DNA from: Brevibacillus sp.
GTDB lineage: Bacteria > Bacillota > Bacilli > Brevibacillales > Brevibacillaceae
Direction: 5' to 3'
Length of the DNA: 64,000 nucleotides
Assembly (NCBI GenBank): GCA_017656235.1
Contig: JACDOF010000003.1
Span: 124,001 to 188,000, forward strand
Shown piece by piece: positions 26,576 to 35,466 of this stretch. Positions within the stretch are counted from its first letter, which is position 1, and every line of letters starts with the position of its first letter. Below the pieces are notes generated by a model that was not told the DNA's origin, did no database searches, and saw only the letters and a list, made by a program, of their open reading frames with translations. Made by a program: the position numbers and the translations under genes.

Positions 26576-27046
26576 GTGGACACGACTAGCTGGCGAACCA
26601 TTCAGTTTCGCGTGCGGTACGGGGAGACCGATCAGATGGGAGTGGTCTACCACGCCAACTACCTCAACTGGTTTGAATGGGGACGAACCGAGCTGATTCG
26701 GGAGGCAGGTTTTTCGTACCGGCAGGTTGAAGAGAGAGGGGTACTGCTCCCGGTGACTGATGCTTCCCTTACCTACAAGCGCCCGGCCCGTTATGATGAC
26801 GTGGTGGAAGTTCGCACCTGGATTGACCAGTTTTCAACGGTGAGGCTGGTGTTTGCGTATGAAATCCACCGACCGGAAGACGGGACGCTTTTGGTAACCG
26901 GGCAGACCAGCCACGTGTTTACCGACCCCAATCTGAGACCTGTCCGCCTGGACCGGCAGCTGCCGGAATTGTACGAGCGGCTTCGCGCCGAATACGAGCG
27001 CGGCGGCAAGCGGCTCCGCGCTGCTCATCTTGAAGATAGGGCGTGA
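26576..27046 (+). CDS. Acyl-CoA thioesterase of the YbgC/4-hydroxybenzoyl-CoA type
   Basis: 156 residues, single hotdog fold. The YbgC signature RVRYGETDQMGVVYHANYLNWFE is present with the catalytic Asp in ETDQMG; the rest (GRTELIREAGFSY, TGQTSHVFTD) fits. Likely hydrolyses short acyl-CoA or acyl-ACP thioesters in the cytosol; the natural substrate is not known. The start is GTG 26576 behind AAAGGAGAGG. A frame extending to 26387 overlaps pyk and is rejected. TACAAT at 26536-26541 may be its -10 box. fxsA follows after 6 bp. Confidence 0.88.
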   Translation: MDTTSWRTIQFRVRYGETDQMGVVYHANYLNWFEWGRTELIREAGFSYRQVEERGVLLPVTDASLTYKRPARYDDVVEVRTWIDQFSTVRLVFAYEIHRPEDGTLLVTGQTSHVFTDPNLRPVRLDRQLPELYERLRAEYERGGKRLRAAHLEDRA

Positions 27047-27052
27047 TCGTTC

Positions 27053-27448
27053 ATGTTTCGCATTCTTTTCCTGTTGTTTGTCATCGTCCCTGTCATCGAA
27101 TTGTGGGGATTGATTGCGGTAGGGCGTGTCATTGGGGCCGCCTGGACCGTTTTGCTGGTGCTGGCGACAGGCGTCGCCGGTGCCTGGTTGGCCAAACAGC
27201 AAGGGCTGCAGGTATTGCGGCTGACGCAGCTGCAGCTGTCCCGGGGGCAGATGCCGACCGATGCGCTGCTTGACGGGTTTATGATCCTGATAGGCGGTCT
27301 CTTGCTTTTGACCCCTGGATTTTTTACGGATACAGTCGGTTTTTTGCTGCTTGTGCCGTACACGCGGATGATGGTGCGCCACGTACTGAAGCAGTGGCTG
27401 TGGCATCTGATCCGAACGGGGAAAGTGCGCATCCTGTTCAGGCGTTAG
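27053..27448 (+). CDS. fxsA: FxsA family membrane protein
   Basis: 131 residues with four hydrophobic stretches (about 1-20, 24-45, 72-92, 94-106) typical of FxsA: IVPVIELWGLIAVGRVIG, TVLLVLATGVAGAWLAKQQG, and GGLLLLTPGFFTDTVGFLLLVP. In E. coli FxsA affects phage exclusion; its normal role is unclear. It lies 6 bp after the thioesterase gene with a weak ribosome site, so translation is probably coupled. The corresponding B. subtilis gene is ytzA. Confidence 0.85.
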   Translation: MFRILFLLFVIVPVIELWGLIAVGRVIGAAWTVLLVLATGVAGAWLAKQQGLQVLRLTQLQLSRGQMPTDALLDGFMILIGGLLLLTPGFFTDTVGFLLLVPYTRMMVRHVLKQWLWHLIRTGKVRILFRR

Positions 27449-27480
27449 AAAAGCCCTCCTGTCCGATAGAACAGGGGGGC
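27446..27480 (-). terminator. Intrinsic terminator of ytvI
   Basis: GCCCTCCTGT (27453-27462) and ACAGGGGGGC (27471-27480). On the minus strand the stem is followed by TTTTC, so it serves the ytvI-like gene; on plus there is no T-run, but it may also help end fxsA. Confidence 0.65.
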
Positions 27481-27511
27481 CGGGCGGATCGGCTGCAGCG
27501 CTTTCCCGTGG

Positions 27512-28651
27512 TCAATCCCGCTGGACCGGCTTTCCGACGATGTACCTTGTGATGTCATGGAAGACATGGGCTTTGATCAAAGCGTTGATCACCACCAGAC
27601 TGACGGGACCGATGATCAGCCCCAGGAACCCGAACAGATTGAGACCGATAAACAGCGCGACCAGCGTTAGCAGCGGATCGAGTCCCACATTGTCTGCCAC
27701 CACTTTCGGCTCGATGATCTGGCGGAAGATGACCACAATCCCGTAGAGAATCGACAGTCCGATAACCAGCCCGTACTCACCGTTGAAAAAAGCGTAGACG
27801 ATCCAGGGTACAAAGACCGTCCCGGTCCCCAGGTACGGCAGCAGATCGACCAGTCCGGTCAGCAGCCCGATGGTCACCGCGTACTCCACCCGCAGAATGA
27901 GCAGACCGATGATGACGATCGCTGCCGTGATGGAAATCAGGGTGACCTGCGCCTTGATGAAGCCCGTCAGTGCACTGCGCAGATCACGCGCCACCTGATC
28001 GAGGCGCGAGTTGACTCTCCTGGGCAGCAGGCGGCGAAAGCGGGCCTCCCACAGATAGTAATCCTTGCTCAAAAAGAAGGCGGCCAGCAGGGAGATCACC
28101 AGGATCGTGGCCATGTCGGGCAGTGAGAGCACCCAGTTTTTGACCAGCGTAAGCAAGTTGAAGACCAATTCCTTGCCGGTGCTGGACAGGGTGTTTAAGG
28201 CATTGGTCACGTTGTCCTGAATCGCAGTTTGATAGCTCTCGTCAAGCTGGGCGTAGAAGAAGGCGAACCGCTCGTACAAGCCGATCAGTACATCCTGGGC
28301 AATCACCTTCTTCAGATGGTTGTTTAATTCGTTGATCAGGACAGGCAGTCGGTTGATCAGTTCGCCAATCTCCACTGCCACTGCCGCGATCAAAAGAGTA
28401 GCCAGGCCGACAAGCAGAGTCAGTACCACCAACAGCGCGATGGTCACGGACAGCCAGCGGGGGATTCGCCCCTTTTCAGTCAACCAGGTGACAGGACGGT
28501 TGATCAGGAGGGCGATGACTAAGGCGATCAGAAATGGGAAAAGTAAGGGTACCAGGAATTGGACTGCAAAATACACGGCGATAACCAACAGCGCAACCCA
28601 AAGAAAGCGAATGACTTGAAACAAGCGAGTCACCCAGTTGTCAGGTGTCAG
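27512..28651 (-). CDS. ytvI: AI-2E family transporter / YtvI-like sporulation membrane protein
   Basis: About 379 residues, seven to eight hydrophobic segments, with the family features FLWVALLVIAVYFAVQFL, SLLAAFFLSKDYY, GLVDLLPYLGTG and FIGLNLFGFLGLIIGPV. AI-2E/YdiK-type exporters are poorly defined; YtvI is an integral membrane protein of the sporulation regulon in B. subtilis. The start is unusual: the Shine-Dalgarno GGAGGG (28658-28663 on plus as CCCTCC) is 6 bases from a CTG at 28651 (LTPDNWVTRLF); the nearest in-frame ATG, 28681, has no ribosome site and lies upstream of it. Convergent with fxsA. Confidence 0.8.
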   Translation of the reverse strand: MTPDNWVTRLFQVIRFLWVALLVIAVYFAVQFLVPLLFPFLIALVIALLINRPVTWLTEKGRIPRWLSVTIALLVVLTLLVGLATLLIAAVAVEIGELINRLPVLINELNNHLKKVIAQDVLIGLYERFAFFYAQLDESYQTAIQDNVTNALNTLSSTGKELVFNLLTLVKNWVLSLPDMATILVISLLAAFFLSKDYYLWEARFRRLLPRRVNSRLDQVARDLRSALTGFIKAQVTLISITAAIVIIGLLILRVEYAVTIGLLTGLVDLLPYLGTGTVFVPWIVYAFFNGEYGLVIGLSILYGIVVIFRQIIEPKVVADNVGLDPLLTLVALFIGLNLFGFLGLIIGPVSLVVINALIKAHVFHDITRYIVGKPVQRD

Positions 28652-28810
28652 AACGATCCCTCCTTGTGTGCGGGCAACCATTTGCGGGCAAACCACCATA
28701 TGTATAAAAAACCAAATAACGTTTCTTGTAACTATTATGACGTATCCTTAACAAGAGAGGCAAGATGGGGGCATGTCGGGCACAGCAGTTTACACTTTAT
28801 ACATTTTTCA

Positions 28811-28839
28811 TTCACAAATGGTTGGTTTTCTTTTATAAT
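28811..28839 (+). promoter_or_regulatory. Sigma-A promoter of citZ
   Basis: TTCACA (28811-28816), 17-bp spacer, TATAAT (28834-28839). The expected start near 28846 gives an untranslated leader of about 280 nt. Confidence 0.75.
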
Positions 28840-28845
28840 TGTTGT

Positions 28846-29125
28846 CGGATTATGTTTGGAATCTTTCTTTTCTCCAGAGGTGTTTTTCGGTCTCATCCAT
28901 CTCGTGCGGCCGCCTGGAACAGGCGGCTGTGGCTTGCTGGCGGGAAAAGCTTCCTTGCTTCTCAGAGCGGAGCCACTCTAGCAGGCGGGTTGAGGGGGGG
29001 GACCTGCCAGATGATGCAGATTCGACAAATGCCTCAGGTTGAGAGATCAACGGGAATGGAAATGAAAAGGAAGATGACGTACAACTTCATAGAGAGACAA
29101 TCTTGTCGGAAAAGGAGAGAGTTCT
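28846..29125 (+). other. Long structured 5' leader of citZ
   Basis: The 474-bp gap between the ytvI start and citZ contains the promoter and then about 280 nt of leader. It holds a perfect 8-bp hairpin, GCCGCCTG (28909-28916) with CAGGCGGC (28920-28927), and a G-rich stretch (28993-29001) inside GCAGG...CCTGC. No known riboswitch motif or terminator is visible. ORFs here are not supported by ribosome sites. Confidence 0.4.
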
Positions 29126-30238
29126 ATGACAGCAACCAAAGGCTTGGAAGGTGTCGTGGCCGCCCAGTCGTCCATTTGTTCCATTGTCGACGGCGTACTT
29201 TGTTACGGCGGGATCAATATCGACGAATTGGCTGAAAACGCTACCTTTGAAGAAGTCGTTTATCTGTTGTGGCATGGAGTGCTACCGAAGAGAGACCAGC
29301 TTTCCGCCCTGCAAAAGCAACTGGGTGAATCTGCGGCAGTGCCGCAAGAGGTGATCGACAGCATCCGCACCTATCCGCGCGATGTGCATCCGATGGCAGC
29401 CCTGCGCACAGCCGTCTCTTCGTTAGCCCTCTACGACAAAGAAGCGCACGATATGTCGCCGGAAGCCAACTACCGCAAGTCTGTCCGGCTGGTGGCCCAA
29501 ACCCCTGTACTGGTGGCCGCGTTTGCCCGCATTCGCAAAGGACTGGAACCAGTTGCCCCCAACCCTTCGTACGGCATCGCCCGCAATTTCCTGTACATGC
29601 TGACAGGTGAGGAGCCGACCGAGACAGCCGTCAAGGCGTTCGACACGGCATTGATCCTGCACGCCGACCACGAATTCAACGCCTCCACGTTTGCCGCTCG
29701 CGTCACGGTGGCTACGCTGACAGACATCTACTCCGGCATCGTATCGGCAATCGGCACGCTGAAAGGGCCGCTGCACGGCGGTGCAAACGAGCAGGTGGCG
29801 GCAATGCTTGACGAGATTGGGTCCATCGACAACGTCGAGTCCTACATCAAACGGGCTTTGGACAACAAGCAAAAGATCATGGGCTTCGGCCATCGCGTCT
29901 ACAAGAACGGCGATCCTCGCGCCAAGTGGCTCCGCCAGATGTCGGAACAGCTGACAAAACAGGTGGGCCGCGAAGATCTGTACCGCATGTCGGTAAAAAT
30001 TGAAGAATTGGTTACGCGGGAAAAAGGTCTGAAGCCGAACGTGGACTTCTATTCCGCTTCCGTCTATGTCTCGCTCGGTCTGGAGCGGGATCTGTTCACG
30101 CCGATTTTTGCGATCAGCCGCATGTCCGGATGGACAGCCCACATCATGGAGCAGTATGAAAACAACCGCCTGATCCGTCCGCGTGCCGAATACATCGGTC
30201 CGGTTAACCAACACTACGTACCGATCGACCAGAGATAA
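29126..30238 (+). CDS. citZ: Citrate synthase
   Basis: 370 residues, short Gram-positive type. It condenses acetyl-CoA and oxaloacetate to citrate. Catalytic residues are visible: His217 (GPLHGGANE), His256 (GFGHRVYK) and Asp307 (NVDFYS); DHEFNAST at 181-188 is also conserved. ATG 29126 follows AAAGGAGAG. First gene of citZ-icd-mdh, the same order as in B. subtilis. A strong hairpin (30271-30305) separates it from icd and could lower downstream expression. Confidence 0.97.
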   Translation: MTATKGLEGVVAAQSSICSIVDGVLCYGGINIDELAENATFEEVVYLLWHGVLPKRDQLSALQKQLGESAAVPQEVIDSIRTYPRDVHPMAALRTAVSSLALYDKEAHDMSPEANYRKSVRLVAQTPVLVAAFARIRKGLEPVAPNPSYGIARNFLYMLTGEEPTETAVKAFDTALILHADHEFNASTFAARVTVATLTDIYSGIVSAIGTLKGPLHGGANEQVAAMLDEIGSIDNVESYIKRALDNKQKIMGFGHRVYKNGDPRAKWLRQMSEQLTKQVGREDLYRMSVKIEELVTREKGLKPNVDFYSASVYVSLGLERDLFTPIFAISRMSGWTAHIMEQYENNRLIRPRAEYIGPVNQHYVPIDQR

Positions 30239-30270
30239 AAAAAGAGGTCCTGTCATGGTGTTTGCTCGCA

Positions 30271-30305
30271 GGAGAACTATCTCCGAAGAGGGGAGGTAGT
30301 TCTCC
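30271..30305 (+). terminator. Strong hairpin between citZ and icd
   Basis: GGAGAACTA (30271-30279) pairs with TAGTTCTCC (30297-30305); additional pairs extend inward. The following TCTCTG is a poor T-run, so it is likely a partial terminator or an RNA-processing/stabilising hairpin. Confidence 0.5.
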
Positions 30306-30359
30306 TCTCTGTGGAACAAAGGTTTCAACACTTTTACATACCACTTGGGAGGGAATCTG

Positions 30360-31643
30360 ATGTTCAAACATCTGTCGCAGCCTGCTTCAGGCGAAAAAAT
30401 CAAGGTAGACAACGGAAAACTGCTGGTACCCGATCATCCGATCATCCCGTTTATTGAAGGAGACGGAACCGGTCCCGACATTTGGAATGCAGCCGTACGC
30501 GTTTTGGACGCTGCGGTTGAAAAAGCCTACAAGGGAACGAAAAAAATCGCCTGGTTTGAGGTTTATGCCGGTGAAAAGGCGTATAACAAGTTTGGCGAGT
30601 GGCTGCCGGAAGATACGCTGACCGCTGTGCGCGAATACCTGATTGCGATCAAGGGTCCGCTGACCACACCGGTTGGCGGCGGTATCCGCTCCATCAACGT
30701 CGCGCTTCGTCAGGAGCTCGACCTGTATGCGTGCGTTCGCCCGGTTCGCTACTTTGAAGGCGTACCGTCCCCGGTAAAGCAGCCGGAGCTGACCGACATG
30801 GTTATCTTCCGTGAAAATACCGAAGATATTTACGCAGGCGTGGAGTGGGCTGAAGGCACTCCGGAAGTGAAAAAAGTGATCGAATTCCTGCAAAAGGAAA
30901 TGGGAGTCAAAAAGATCCGCTTCCCGGAAACGTCCGGTATCGGCATCAAACCGGTTTCCAAAGAGGGAACGGAGCGCCTCGTTCGCGCCGCGATCAATTA
31001 TGCCCTGGCCAACAACCGCAAGTCTGTGACGCTGGTTCACAAAGGAAACATCATGAAGTTTACGGAAGGTGCGTTTAAGAACTGGGGCTATGCCGTGGCT
31101 GAAGCCGAGTTTGGCGACAAGGTGTTCACCTGGGCCCAATACGACCGGATCAAAGCGGAAGGCGGCGACGCCGACAAGGCTCAGAAGGAAGCGGAAGCGG
31201 CCGGCAAGCTGATCGTCAAAGACGTGATTGCCGATGCCTTCCTGCAGCAAATCCTGACCCGTCCTGCAGAATACGACGTGGTGGCCACACTGAACCTGAA
31301 CGGCGATTACATCTCCGACGCGCTGGCTGCCCAAGTAGGCGGAATCGGGATCGCGCCAGGCGCCAACATCAACTACCTGACTGGTCATGCCATCTTTGAA
31401 GCGACACACGGGACTGCTCCAAAGTACGCCGGTCTGGACAAGGTAAACCCGTCTTCGGTGATCCTCTCCGGCGAGATGCTGCTGCGTCACTTGGGCTGGA
31501 ACGAAGCGGCCGACCTGATCATCTCGGCGATGGAAAAGACGATTTCGGCCAAAACCGTTACCTATGACTTCGCTCGCCTGATGGAAGGAGCAACAGAGCT
31601 GAAGTGCTCGGAGTTCGGCGACGCTTTGATTAAAAATATGTAA
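30360..31643 (+). CDS. icd: Isocitrate dehydrogenase, NADP-dependent
   Basis: 427 residues. It oxidises isocitrate to 2-oxoglutarate. Motifs: [11 protein letters not shown], the substrate loop [20 protein letters not shown] with the serine equivalent to the phosphorylated Ser of E. coli Icd, [14 protein letters not shown], and the NADP region [22 protein letters not shown] 30360 follows GGGAGGG; an in-frame TTG at 30345 overlaps that site. Middle gene of citZ-icd-mdh. Confidence 0.97.
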   Translation: MFKHLSQPASGEKIKVDNGKLLVPDHPIIPFIEGDGTGPDIWNAAVRVLDAAVEKAYKGTKKIAWFEVYAGEKAYNKFGEWLPEDTLTAVREYLIAIKGPLTTPVGGGIRSINVALRQELDLYACVRPVRYFEGVPSPVKQPELTDMVIFRENTEDIYAGVEWAEGTPEVKKVIEFLQKEMGVKKIRFPETSGIGIKPVSKEGTERLVRAAINYALANNRKSVTLVHKGNIMKFTEGAFKNWGYAVAEAEFGDKVFTWAQYDRIKAEGGDADKAQKEAEAAGKLIVKDVIADAFLQQILTRPAEYDVVATLNLNGDYISDALAAQVGGIGIAPGANINYLTGHAIFEATHGTAPKYAGLDKVNPSSVILSGEMLLRHLGWNEAADLIISAMEKTISAKTVTYDFARLMEGATELKCSEFGDALIKNM

Positions 31644-31666
31644 TCGAAGGATAGGAGGAGCAGAGC

Positions 31667-32605
31667 ATGGCTTTTCAACGAAAAAAAATCGCCGTCATCG
31701 GCAGCGGCTTCACCGGAGCGACAACGGCTTTCATCCTGGCACAAAAAGAACTGGGTGACATCGTCCTGGTCGATATTCCGCAATTGGAGAATCCGACCAA
31801 GGGGAAGGCGCTCGACATGCTGGAGTCGTCCCCCGTGCTCGGATTTGATGCCCAGATCACCGGTACGGCTGATTACGCTGAGATCAAGGATTCGGACCTG
31901 GTGATCGTCACCGCCGGCATCGCCCGCAAACCGGGCATGTCCCGCGACGACCTGGTCAACACCAACGCCGGCATCATGCGTTCGGTAGCCGAACAAGTGA
32001 AGAAGTACGCGCCCAACTCGATCGTCATCGTGCTCTCCAACCCGGTTGATGCCATGACCTATACGTTCTTCAAAACGTCCGGGTTCCCGAAAGAGCGCGT
32101 CATTGGTCAGTCTGGCGTACTGGATACGGCCCGCTTCCGTACTTTCGTAGCGCAGGAATTGAATGTATCGGTGGAAGACGTGACCGGCTTCGTATTGGGT
32201 GGACACGGCGACGATATGGTGCCGCTGGTCCGTTACTCCTACGCCGGTGGCATCCCGCTGGAAAAACTGATTCCCAAGGATCGCCTTGATGCGATTGTCG
32301 AGCGTACCCGCAAAGGGGGCGGCGAGATCGTCAGCCTGCTTGGCAACGGTTCGGCATACTACGCACCGGCTGCATCGCTGGTTCAGATGGCGGAAGCCAT
32401 TCTCAAGGACAAAAAACGCATCCTGCCGGCCATTGCCTATCTGGAAGGGGAATACGGTTACAGCGATCTCTACCTGGGCGTGCCCACCCTGCTTGGCGGC
32501 AAAGGGCTGGAGAAAGTGATCGAGCTCGAACTCACTGCCGAGGAGAAAGCGGCGTTGGATAAGTCGGCGGAATCGGTCCGCAACGTGATGAAAGTCATCT
32601 CCTAA
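31667..32605 (+). CDS. mdh: Malate dehydrogenase
   Basis: 312 residues, LDH-like MDH class. It interconverts malate and oxaloacetate with NAD. The dinucleotide motif is [12 protein letters not shown] (11-22); Arg87 and Arg93 ([10 protein letters not shown]) bind substrate and specify malate; catalytic Asp153 (VLDTARFR) and His180 (GGHGDDMVP) are present. ATG 31667 follows AGGAGGAG. Last gene of the TCA cluster, with a strong terminator behind it; phoP follows, as in B. subtilis. Confidence 0.97.
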   Translation: MAFQRKKIAVIGSGFTGATTAFILAQKELGDIVLVDIPQLENPTKGKALDMLESSPVLGFDAQITGTADYAEIKDSDLVIVTAGIARKPGMSRDDLVNTNAGIMRSVAEQVKKYAPNSIVIVLSNPVDAMTYTFFKTSGFPKERVIGQSGVLDTARFRTFVAQELNVSVEDVTGFVLGGHGDDMVPLVRYSYAGGIPLEKLIPKDRLDAIVERTRKGGGEIVSLLGNGSAYYAPAASLVQMAEAILKDKKRILPAIAYLEGEYGYSDLYLGVPTLLGGKGLEKVIELELTAEEKAALDKSAESVRNVMKVIS

Positions 32606-32633
32606 AATAAAGCGGCTGCAAGCCGGATCAGAC

Positions 32634-32677
32634 AAGCATCCCGTCTCACAATGAAAGTGAAGCGGGATGCTTTTTTT
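32634..32677 (+). terminator. Intrinsic terminator of citZ-icd-mdh
   Basis: AAGCATCCCG (32634-32643) pairs with CGGGATGCTT (32663-32672), with inner TCAC/GTGA pairing, followed by seven T. Confidence 0.9.
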
Positions 32678-32837
32678 GGGGACCGGAAGGAGGGCAGCTC
32701 TTTTTCGGCATGAAATGATTCCCAGCACCGCACGGTACGGCACGTGTCGCAAAAAACACTTGCTTCGCTAGTAGGCTTCTGGCAGACTGAAAAGTGATTG
32801 ATGCTTTTCTTAAAGAGCGAACAGGGGGATATTCGCA

Positions 32838-33530
32838 GTGACAAAAATCTTGGTTGTCGATGACGAACCGTCGATCGTCAAACTATTGCAGTTTAATCTG
32901 GAGAAATCCGGATTTGAGGTCATTACGGCATCTGACGGCAAACAGGCACTGGACATGGCTTATCAGGAAAAACCTGATTTCATCGTCCTGGACCTGATGC
33001 TGCCGAAGATGGACGGGATGGACGTATGCAAAGCGCTGCGCCAGGACCGAATCAACACCCCGATCCTCATGTTGACCGCGAAAGACGATGAATTGGACAA
33101 GATTCTCGGCTTGGAACTGGGAGCGGATGACTACTTGACCAAGCCGTTCAGCCCGCGGGAGGTTGTCGCCCGGGTGAAAGCGATCCTGCGCCGTACGCAG
33201 GCAGCCGTGCGCAGCGAGCAGGAAGATGACGTGGTCCTGCAGTTTGGCAATATCCGCCTCTACCCCGACAAATACGAGGTATACCGTGGTGAAGCCAAAG
33301 TAGAGCTGACACCCAAGGAGTTTGAACTGCTCCACTACCTGGCCAGCCATCAGGGACGGGTGCTGACCCGCGATCAACTGCTCAACGCAGTCTGGAATTA
33401 CGATTTTGTGGGTGACTCGCGGATTGTTGACGTGCATATCAGCCATTTGCGGGAAAAATTAGAAGAGGACACCAAAAACCCGCGTTATATCAAAACCGTT
33501 CGCGGCCTGGGGTACAAGCTGGAAAGCTGA
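32838..33530 (+). CDS. phoP: Response regulator PhoP, OmpR family
   Basis: 230 residues. Receiver domain 1-118 with phosphoacceptor Asp52 (VLDLMLP), acidic pocket Asp8-Asp9 (VVDDEP) and Lys102 (LTKPFSP); OmpR-type winged helix at about 130-228 (VELTPKEFELLHYLA, RIVDVHISHLREKLE). In Bacillales PhoP controls the phosphate-starvation regulon through repeated TT(A/T/C)ACA boxes; such a box lies upstream of phoU (35361). The start is GTG 32838 after AGGGGG. The 232-bp upstream gap holds the mdh terminator but no clear Pho box or promoter. phoR follows after 20 bp. Confidence 0.95.
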   Translation: MTKILVVDDEPSIVKLLQFNLEKSGFEVITASDGKQALDMAYQEKPDFIVLDLMLPKMDGMDVCKALRQDRINTPILMLTAKDDELDKILGLELGADDYLTKPFSPREVVARVKAILRRTQAAVRSEQEDDVVLQFGNIRLYPDKYEVYRGEAKVELTPKEFELLHYLASHQGRVLTRDQLLNAVWNYDFVGDSRIVDVHISHLREKLEEDTKNPRYIKTVRGLGYKLES

Positions 33531-33550
33531 CGGGACGGGGAGGGAGCTGC

Positions 33551-35332
33551 GTGACCCGCTTTCGCTTGAAACTAACCCTGACCATTTTGGGTCTGATTTC
33601 TGTCATTCTTATTCTAATGGGTATATTTTTCGCCAAGGTACTGGAGCGTTCCTACATCCAAACGCTGACTGACCTTTTGCGGAAAGAAGCATTGTTGATT
33701 TCGGAAGCGGTACATGCTCCCGAAATTTTTTATAACCCGGACGCCCTCCTTAAGCGTGTCGAGTTTTTTTCCGAATCGGTGGAAGCGCGGGTAACCATTA
33801 TCGACCAGGCCGGCAGCGTACTGATTGACACCAATACCGATCCCGACCAGATGGAAAACCACGCCGATCGTCCCGAGTTCAGACGGGCGCTGGAAGGGAA
33901 GACGGAGGTGTCGCGCCGCTACAGCGAAACACTGGAGTACGACATGATGTACGTGGCGGTGCCGGTCCACCATGACGGAAAAGTAATCGGGGCGGTTCGC
34001 TCCGCGATGTCGATGGAAGGGATTGCGCGGGCCATCCACCAGATGTGGTACAGTCTCGGTACGGGACTGTTGATTACCCTTGTCGTTGGCTCCCTGGTCA
34101 GTGCCCGCATCTCCCACGGCATTACCCGGCCGATTGAGGAGATCACACGGGTGGCCCGCAACATCACGCAGCGGCAGTACGAAAGCCGGGTCAAACTGAA
34201 AGCGCGTGACGAAATCGGCCAGTTGGCCGGAGCGATCAACTTCATGGCCTCCAGTCTCGAGCAGCAAATGTACGAGATTTCGGAGAACCAGCAGCGGCTG
34301 ACAGGAGTTTTGACCAACATGACCAGTGGAGTCATGTTCGTCACCGAGAATCGGCGCATTATGCTGGTCAATCCGGCGATCGAGAACATGTTGGGGACGC
34401 GGCAGCGGGATTTGGTCGGCCGACTGCACATTGAGGCCGGGCGCAACTTCGGGCTCAGCCAGTTTATCGACAGGTGCATCGACAGCGGGGAGCGGGTTCG
34501 GGAAGAAGTGCACATTTATTATCCCCAAGAGCGCATACTGGACGTAAACATCGCCCCGTACATCAACAGCAAGGGAGAACACCGCGGCGTCGTCGTGGTC
34601 CTGCACGACATCACCGAAATCAGGCGGCTGGAGAAAATGCGCAGCGAGTTCGTGGCCAATGTCTCCCACGAACTGCGGACGCCCATTACTTCCATCAAGG
34701 GATTTACGGAAACCTTGTTGGATGGAGCGATGTACGACGAGGAGACGGCCCGTCACTTCCTGCAGATTATTTCCGATGAAAGTGACCGTCTGTACCGCCT
34801 GATTACGGACATCCTGGACCTGTCCAAGATTGAGCAAAAGAAAATATCGCTGAAGGTAACCGATGTGCATGTACGGGAAATCATTGAGGAGATCGCTTCC
34901 CTGTTACAGGAGCAGCTGCAGCGCAAACAATTGGTCCTGACCCTTCCTGAGGAAACGGAGGATGTCGTGATCCAGAGCGATAAGGATGCAATCCGGCAGA
35001 TCATCCTCAACCTTGTGGCCAACGCCATCGCCTATACACCGGAAGGAGGCCGGATTGAGCTGACCCTCGACAATCGCGGTTCATCCATTGACCTCAAGGT
35101 GAGCGACACGGGAATCGGCATTCCGGAAAAAGAGATCAGCCGTATCTTTGAACGCTTCTATCGCGTTGACAAAGCCCGTTCCCGCGATTCCGGCGGAACC
35201 GGTCTGGGACTTGCCATCGTCAAGCACCTGGTGGAAAACCTGCGGGGACGCATTTCTGTGGAGAGCAAGGAGGGGGTCGGTTCCGTCTTTACCGTCACCT
35301 TGCCCAGTCGGCTTGAGAGATCAGACTCGTAG
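33551..35332 (+). CDS. phoR: Sensor histidine kinase PhoR
   Basis: 593 residues. Order: TM1 (about 8-30), extracytoplasmic domain (about 31-165, PhoR/PAS-like), TM2 (about 170-190), HAMP (about 192-245), PAS (about 250-360), dimerisation/phosphoacceptor domain with His373 (NVSHELRTP) and HATPase domain (NLVANAIAYTPEGG, VSDTGIGIPEKE, GGTGLGLAIV). It phosphorylates PhoP when phosphate is limiting. GTG 33551 has GGGAG upstream. The next gene is phoU, not pst genes, so the phosphate transporter is elsewhere. Confidence 0.95.
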   Translation: MTRFRLKLTLTILGLISVILILMGIFFAKVLERSYIQTLTDLLRKEALLISEAVHAPEIFYNPDALLKRVEFFSESVEARVTIIDQAGSVLIDTNTDPDQMENHADRPEFRRALEGKTEVSRRYSETLEYDMMYVAVPVHHDGKVIGAVRSAMSMEGIARAIHQMWYSLGTGLLITLVVGSLVSARISHGITRPIEEITRVARNITQRQYESRVKLKARDEIGQLAGAINFMASSLEQQMYEISENQQRLTGVLTNMTSGVMFVTENRRIMLVNPAIENMLGTRQRDLVGRLHIEAGRNFGLSQFIDRCIDSGERVREEVHIYYPQERILDVNIAPYINSKGEHRGVVVVLHDITEIRRLEKMRSEFVANVSHELRTPITSIKGFTETLLDGAMYDEETARHFLQIISDESDRLYRLITDILDLSKIEQKKISLKVTDVHVREIIEEIASLLQEQLQRKQLVLTLPEETEDVVIQSDKDAIRQIILNLVANAIAYTPEGGRIELTLDNRGSSIDLKVSDTGIGIPEKEISRIFERFYRVDKARSRDSGGTGLGLAIVKHLVENLRGRISVESKEGVGSVFTVTLPSRLERSDS

Positions 35333-35360
35333 ATGGCGGAGGGGTTTATTCGTTTCCTGC

Positions 35361-35414
35361 TTTACAGAATCCTAACATTTGCTTTATATCCGCTATATAA
35401 CCAACTTGTATAAT
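35361..35414 (+). promoter_or_regulatory. Four-repeat PhoP box and -10 element of phoU
   Basis: Four hexamers spaced exactly 11 bp: TTTACA (35361), CTAACA (35372), TTTATA (35383) and TATATA (35394), each separated by 5 bp. TATAAT follows at 35409-35414, 9 bp after the last repeat, and there is no good -35. This is the layout of PhoP-activated promoters in B. subtilis. Confidence 0.7.
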
Positions 35415-35466
35415 GTGGATTCCAGGTGAAGAAGGTGTTTTTCTTAAAACGAAGGAGTTGAACCGA

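Noticed and set aside
28834-28855. CcpC-type dyad (ATAA...TTAT) at the citZ -10
   Set aside because: The arms are 11 bp apart instead of the expected 7, so the match may be chance.
28559-29235. Overlapping ORFs of 140 and 156 residues upstream of citZ
   Set aside because: They overlap the ytvI start, the citZ promoter and citZ itself, and lack ribosome sites.
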